This document shows, in pieces, positions 61,271 to 64,000 of a stretch of 64,000 nt of DNA (position 1 is the stretch's first letter; every line of letters starts with the position of its first letter). Under the pieces are notes generated by a model. The model ran no database searches. It was not told the DNA's origin and saw nothing but the letters and a program-made list of their open reading frames with translations. The translations under genes were made by a program, and so were the position numbers. The DNA is from an uncultured Algibacter sp. (GTDB lineage Bacteria > Bacteroidota > Bacteroidia > Flavobacteriales > Flavobacteriaceae). The stretch spans positions 186,001 through 250,000 of the forward strand of contig CANMZT010000004.1 in assembly GCA_947502405.1 (NCBI GenBank). The letters run 5' to 3'.

Positions 61271-61645
61271 ATGAAAAATAAAATCCTAATTATTATTGCG
61301 CTTTTAGTTATTGCCCTTCTTGCATATAATTACTTATATCAAGACCATAGAGATATTGCTTCAGAGGAAGCAAAATTTTCAATTTCACCAGAACAAATTG
61401 TAAATGCATTTAAGACTAATACAAGAGATTCAGAAAAAAAATTTCTTAATCAGACTATAGAATTAACTGGAAGTGTAACGGAATCAAACAACAAAGATTT
61501 AACATTAAACCACATAGTTTTTTGTCAGTTTTCAGAAAATCATGAGACTACATTAAACGCTAATATTAAAATTAAAGGGCGTTGTATTGGTTATGATGAT
61601 TTATTAGAACAAGTTAAACTCGATCAATGTTACATAATTAATTAA
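61271..61645 (+). CDS. OB-fold protein, tRNA_anti-like, membrane-anchored
   Basis: 124 residues. N-terminal membrane segment (about 4-21), then a SISPEQIVNAFKTNTRDSEKKFLNQTIELTGSVTE domain with closing KIKGRCIGYDDLLEQVKLDQCYI, characteristic of the tRNA_anti-like OB-fold. The name reflects fold only, not tRNA binding. First gene of a plus-strand series of secreted proteins, 16 bp before the T9SS protein gene. Confidence 0.85.
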   Translation: MKNKILIIIALLVIALLAYNYLYQDHRDIASEEAKFSISPEQIVNAFKTNTRDSEKKFLNQTIELTGSVTESNNKDLTLNHIVFCQFSENHETTLNANIKIKGRCIGYDDLLEQVKLDQCYIIN

Positions 61646-61660
61646 ACCAAAAAAAATGCT

Positions 61661-62569
61661 ATGAAAACAACACTACTAAAATTATTTTTTACGCTAGTAT
61701 TATGCTATGGTATAAATCTACCTAGTCAAACAGTAAATCTCAGTCCTGAAAAAGACAATTCTATATATAGCGAAAACAACAATTCCAACGCATTAGGAAA
61801 TTTATTTTCAGGTAGAACTAATAATGGTAACAATAGAAGAGCTTTAATCAAATTTGATTTATCTTCAATTCCGGCTGGTTCTACTATAAATAGTGTAAGC
61901 TTAACAGTTAATGTAAACCGAGTACCTACAGGAGGTGCAGGAACGCAAACTTATACTATACACCAACTTTCAAGAGATTGGGGAGAAGGCACTTCAAACG
62001 GTGGTGGTACTGGTAGTACAGCAACAACTAATGATGCAACATGGAATGATGCCATGCAAGGTACAAGTACGTGGACAAACCCAGGTGGTGATTTCTCTGC
62101 TTCTCCTATGGCTTCATTAGCAGTTACAGGAATTGGGAGTTACACATTTACATCTAATGCAAATTTTGTAGCTACAGTTCAAAACTGGATAGACACACCT
62201 AATTCCAATAACGGATTAATACTTATTGGAGATGAAAATGTTGCTAGAAGCGCTAGACGTTTTGATAGTAGAGAAGGTACAAATGTCCCGCAACTTAGTA
62301 TTAGTTATACCACACTTAGCACAAATAGATTTACAACTATAAATTTTTCCATGTTTCCAAATCCAACAAATAATCAAGTTAGTTTAAGGCTTCCAAAACA
62401 TATATCTAAAGCCCAATTAAGTATTTATGACGTATTGGGTAAACAGGTAAAAAATAAAAGTATATCTAATCAAGAACGTATCGACATTTCAGACTTGGAC
62501 AGCGGGGTTTATTTATTAGAAGTTTCCTCAAAAGGTATGACAAAAACTAAACGATTAATAAAATTATAA
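61661..62569 (+). CDS. T9SS-exported DNRLRE-domain protein
   Basis: 302 residues. Signal peptide to about residue 23 (LPSQ), a DNRLRE domain (about 28-215: SIYSENNNSNALGN, RRALIKFDLSSIPAGSTINSVSLT, WNDAMQGTSTW, FVATVQNWIDTPNSNNGLILIGD) and a type A sorting domain at the C-terminus (about 228-302: FSMFPNPTNNQVSLRLP...DLDSGVYLLEVSS...KRLIKL). Exported by the type IX secretion system and attached to or released from the surface. Next gene 19 bp downstream. Confidence 0.92.
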   Translation: MKTTLLKLFFTLVLCYGINLPSQTVNLSPEKDNSIYSENNNSNALGNLFSGRTNNGNNRRALIKFDLSSIPAGSTINSVSLTVNVNRVPTGGAGTQTYTIHQLSRDWGEGTSNGGGTGSTATTNDATWNDAMQGTSTWTNPGGDFSASPMASLAVTGIGSYTFTSNANFVATVQNWIDTPNSNNGLILIGDENVARSARRFDSREGTNVPQLSISYTTLSTNRFTTINFSMFPNPTNNQVSLRLPKHISKAQLSIYDVLGKQVKNKSISNQERIDISDLDSGVYLLEVSSKGMTKTKRLIKL

Positions 62570-62588
62570 TTTAAAACACTAAAATTAT

Positions 62589-63437
62589 ATGAAGCGCTTA
62601 CTTTTAATAGTATTGATATTACCGTTTTTAGTGAACACCCAAAATGATTTACTTGATGAAATAGATACATATCAAACAGAAGGACAATATGCAACTGCCG
62701 CTTTTAAAGGTCTGAAAATTGTAAATTTTGAATCCACAAAATTAGTAGCAAAAGACGAACTTACTTTTATAGTATCCCATAGGTTTGGGAGCGTTAAAAA
62801 TGGCATTGACACCTTTTTTGGATTAGATGAAGCTGTAACACGAATCCATTTTGTTTATGGAATTAGTGATGCTATAAATATTGGTGTTTCAAGAAGTTCT
62901 TTTTTAAAAGTTTACGATATTACTACTAAATACCGATTGTTAAGGCAAGAAGAAAATGGTTTTCCTTTTACAATAGTTGGTTTTAATGCCGTATTAATTA
63001 ATACAGCATTGGATAAAGAAAACCTACCTTTATTAAAATTTAAACACAGATTAGGATATACAGCTCAGATATTAATTTCAAGAAAAATAAACACCGACTT
63101 TTCAGTTGAACTTGCTCCAACTTTTTTTCATGATAATTATGTTCAAGTTGATGAACAAAGTAATTCTCAATTTGCTTTAGGATTTGGCGGACGTTACAAA
63201 TTAGGTAAGCGATGGTCTGTGAATGCTGATTACGGTTTACACTTAAATAGAGCTAATAACTCACCTTTTAAAAATCCGTTATCTATTGGTTTTGATTTAG
63301 AAACAGGTGGGCACGTTTTCCAAATGCATTTTTCAAATGCTCAAGCTATGAATACCAATGGTTTTTTAGGACAAGGAACTGGTGATTGGTCAGATGGAGA
63401 CGTATATTTTGGATTTAACCTAAGCAGGAGATTCTAA
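62589..63437 (+). CDS. DUF5777 family outer-membrane beta-barrel protein
   Basis: 282 residues. Signal peptide ends NTQ (about 18), then beta-strands typical of the DUF5777 barrel family: TAAFKGLKIVNFESTKLVAKDELTFIVSHRFG, FFGLDEAVTRIHFVYGISDAINIGVSRSS, KHRLGYTAQILISRKI, and a terminal GFNLSRRF strand. Its partner genes encode a T9SS protein, a haem lipoprotein and a YceI protein. Function unknown; a surface complex is inference. Confidence 0.88.
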   Translation: MKRLLLIVLILPFLVNTQNDLLDEIDTYQTEGQYATAAFKGLKIVNFESTKLVAKDELTFIVSHRFGSVKNGIDTFFGLDEAVTRIHFVYGISDAINIGVSRSSFLKVYDITTKYRLLRQEENGFPFTIVGFNAVLINTALDKENLPLLKFKHRLGYTAQILISRKINTDFSVELAPTFFHDNYVQVDEQSNSQFALGFGGRYKLGKRWSVNADYGLHLNRANNSPFKNPLSIGFDLETGGHVFQMHFSNAQAMNTNGFLGQGTGDWSDGDVYFGFNLSRRF

Positions 63438-63467
63438 TAAAAAATAATAACAGTAAAAACAATAACT

Positions 63468-63851
63468 ATGAAATCTACAAAATTAATTTATGTTTTAGCA
63501 TTATGTCTAATAATTTTCAACTGTTCTAGCGATAGTAACGACGATTTACAAGAAGAGGAACAACAACAAGAGGAACAACAAGAAGAAATGGATCCAAATC
63601 CAACACCTATTACCTATAATGGTGATATAAGAAGTATTATGACTAACAACTGTAATCAATGTCATGGAAGTACAACTACAAATGGGGCTCCATTTTCTTT
63701 AACAACTTACAGTCAGGTAAGTGGTAGAATAGATCGTATTATAGCCCGCACAAATAACGCATCAAATCCAATGCCTCGTGCTGGTTTAATGAATATTGAA
63801 TTAAGAAACATGATTAAGCAATGGAAAGATGATGGTTTATTAGAAAACTAA
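63468..63851 (+). CDS. Haem c lipoprotein (cytochrome-like)
   Basis: 127 residues. Lipobox FNC (Cys19) followed by SSDSNDDLQEEE and Gln/Glu-rich linker, suggesting export to the surface. A single CNQCHG haem c motif (about 62-67) in ITYNGDIRSIMTNNCNQCHG, with a distal Met in NPMPRAG as candidate sixth ligand. Small one-haem electron carrier by fold. Encoded 30 bp after the DUF5777 gene and 48 bp before the YceI gene. Confidence 0.85.
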   Translation: MKSTKLIYVLALCLIIFNCSSDSNDDLQEEEQQQEEQQEEMDPNPTPITYNGDIRSIMTNNCNQCHGSTTTNGAPFSLTTYSQVSGRIDRIIARTNNASNPMPRAGLMNIELRNMIKQWKDDGLLEN

Positions 63852-63899
63852 TCGTTATAAATATTGGCAAGTAATTTGCTGTAAATCAATAAAATTGGT

Positions 63900-64000
63900 A
63901 TGAAAAAAATAGTCTATCTCATAGTCTTAATTAGTATAAATATTTTTGCTCAATCAAAATATTTAACTAAAACTGGTACTATAAATTTTGAAGCATCAGT
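63900..64000 (+). CDS. YceI family protein, N-terminal fragment
   Basis: ATG at 63900 opens a 33-codon fragment with a signal peptide (IVLISINIFAQ) followed by SKYLTKTGTINFEASV, which matches the first strand of YceI-type periplasmic proteins that bind isoprenoid lipids or quinones. Continues past the window. Family call from a short stretch, supported by the usual neighbours. Confidence 0.7.
   Translation, partial: MKKIVYLIVLISINIFAQSKYLTKTGTINFEAS

Noticed and set aside
1-64000. CRISPR array, prophage, integron or toxin-antitoxin pair
   Set aside because: I looked for regularly spaced direct repeats, integrases, transposases and small gene pairs and found none. The repeats present are dispersed hairpins.

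Overview
This 64 kb window is AT-rich, gene-dense chromosome from a member of the Bacteroidota, most likely a (probably marine) Flavobacteriaceae. The evidence is the DUF4293-rho pair with the long Asn/Lys/Gln-rich insertion in Rho, the CdaA operon, T9SS C-terminal sorting, many SPII lipoproteins with acidic residues after the Cys, FecI/FecR/TonB-receptor signalling, the btuB plus beta-propeller B12 locus, promoters of the TTG-N(16-19)-TAnnTTTG type, and a scarcity of Shine-Dalgarno sequences. The genus cannot be read from the sequence alone. I see no phage, IS transposase, rRNA operon or CRISPR array.

Layout: 1-5.9 kb carries DUF1599 (partial), folP, a lipoprotein, cdaA (c-di-AMP synthase), a DUF3667 protein, an ABC exporter and truA. 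6-8.8 kb is a helicase IV-like protein with an embedded nuclease-like segment and two zinc fingers. 8.9-16.9 kb is housekeeping: phosphoesterase, FKBP, DUF4293, rho, icd, tRNA-Glu, rpsT, proS. 17-24.4 kb has surface proteins, folE, an S23-type four-helix protein, cysS, yidD and a beta-helix lipoprotein. 24.5-36 kb has pepD, DUF3810, two SpoU/TrmH methyltransferases, an M48 protease, small lipoproteins and a DEAD-box helicase with a long leader. 36-47.5 kb has a sirtuin, an FkbM methyltransferase, a glycosyltransferase, a haem protein, purB, a sigma/anti-sigma/DUF4252 operon and an S41 protease. 47.9-54 kb is a complete vitamin B12 uptake locus: btuB and a BtuG-like propeller behind a cobalamin riboswitch, divergent from btuFCD. 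54-56 kb has rmuC and a thioesterase. 56-60 kb is a sigma/FecR/TonB-receptor trio. 60-64 kb is a run of secreted or surface proteins (modular lipoprotein, OB-fold, T9SS DNRLRE, beta-barrel, haem lipoprotein, YceI).

The most unusual structure is a perfect 37-bp inverted repeat (59378-59414 and 59986-60022) that brackets exactly the ECF sigma gene. One arm lies just upstream of fecR and the other just upstream of the divergent lipoprotein gene, and both arms encode the start of the same short upstream ORF. This could be an invertible switch or a duplicated leader/promoter. The second hidden layer is a set of non-coding interspersed repeats. Four copies of a ~90-105-bp element have a closing stem that is conserved by a compensatory change. 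Five copies of a GATTCC...GGAATGAC hairpin are present, along with one MITE-like element and other short palindromes. Several of these lie next to start codons or create false upstream starts.
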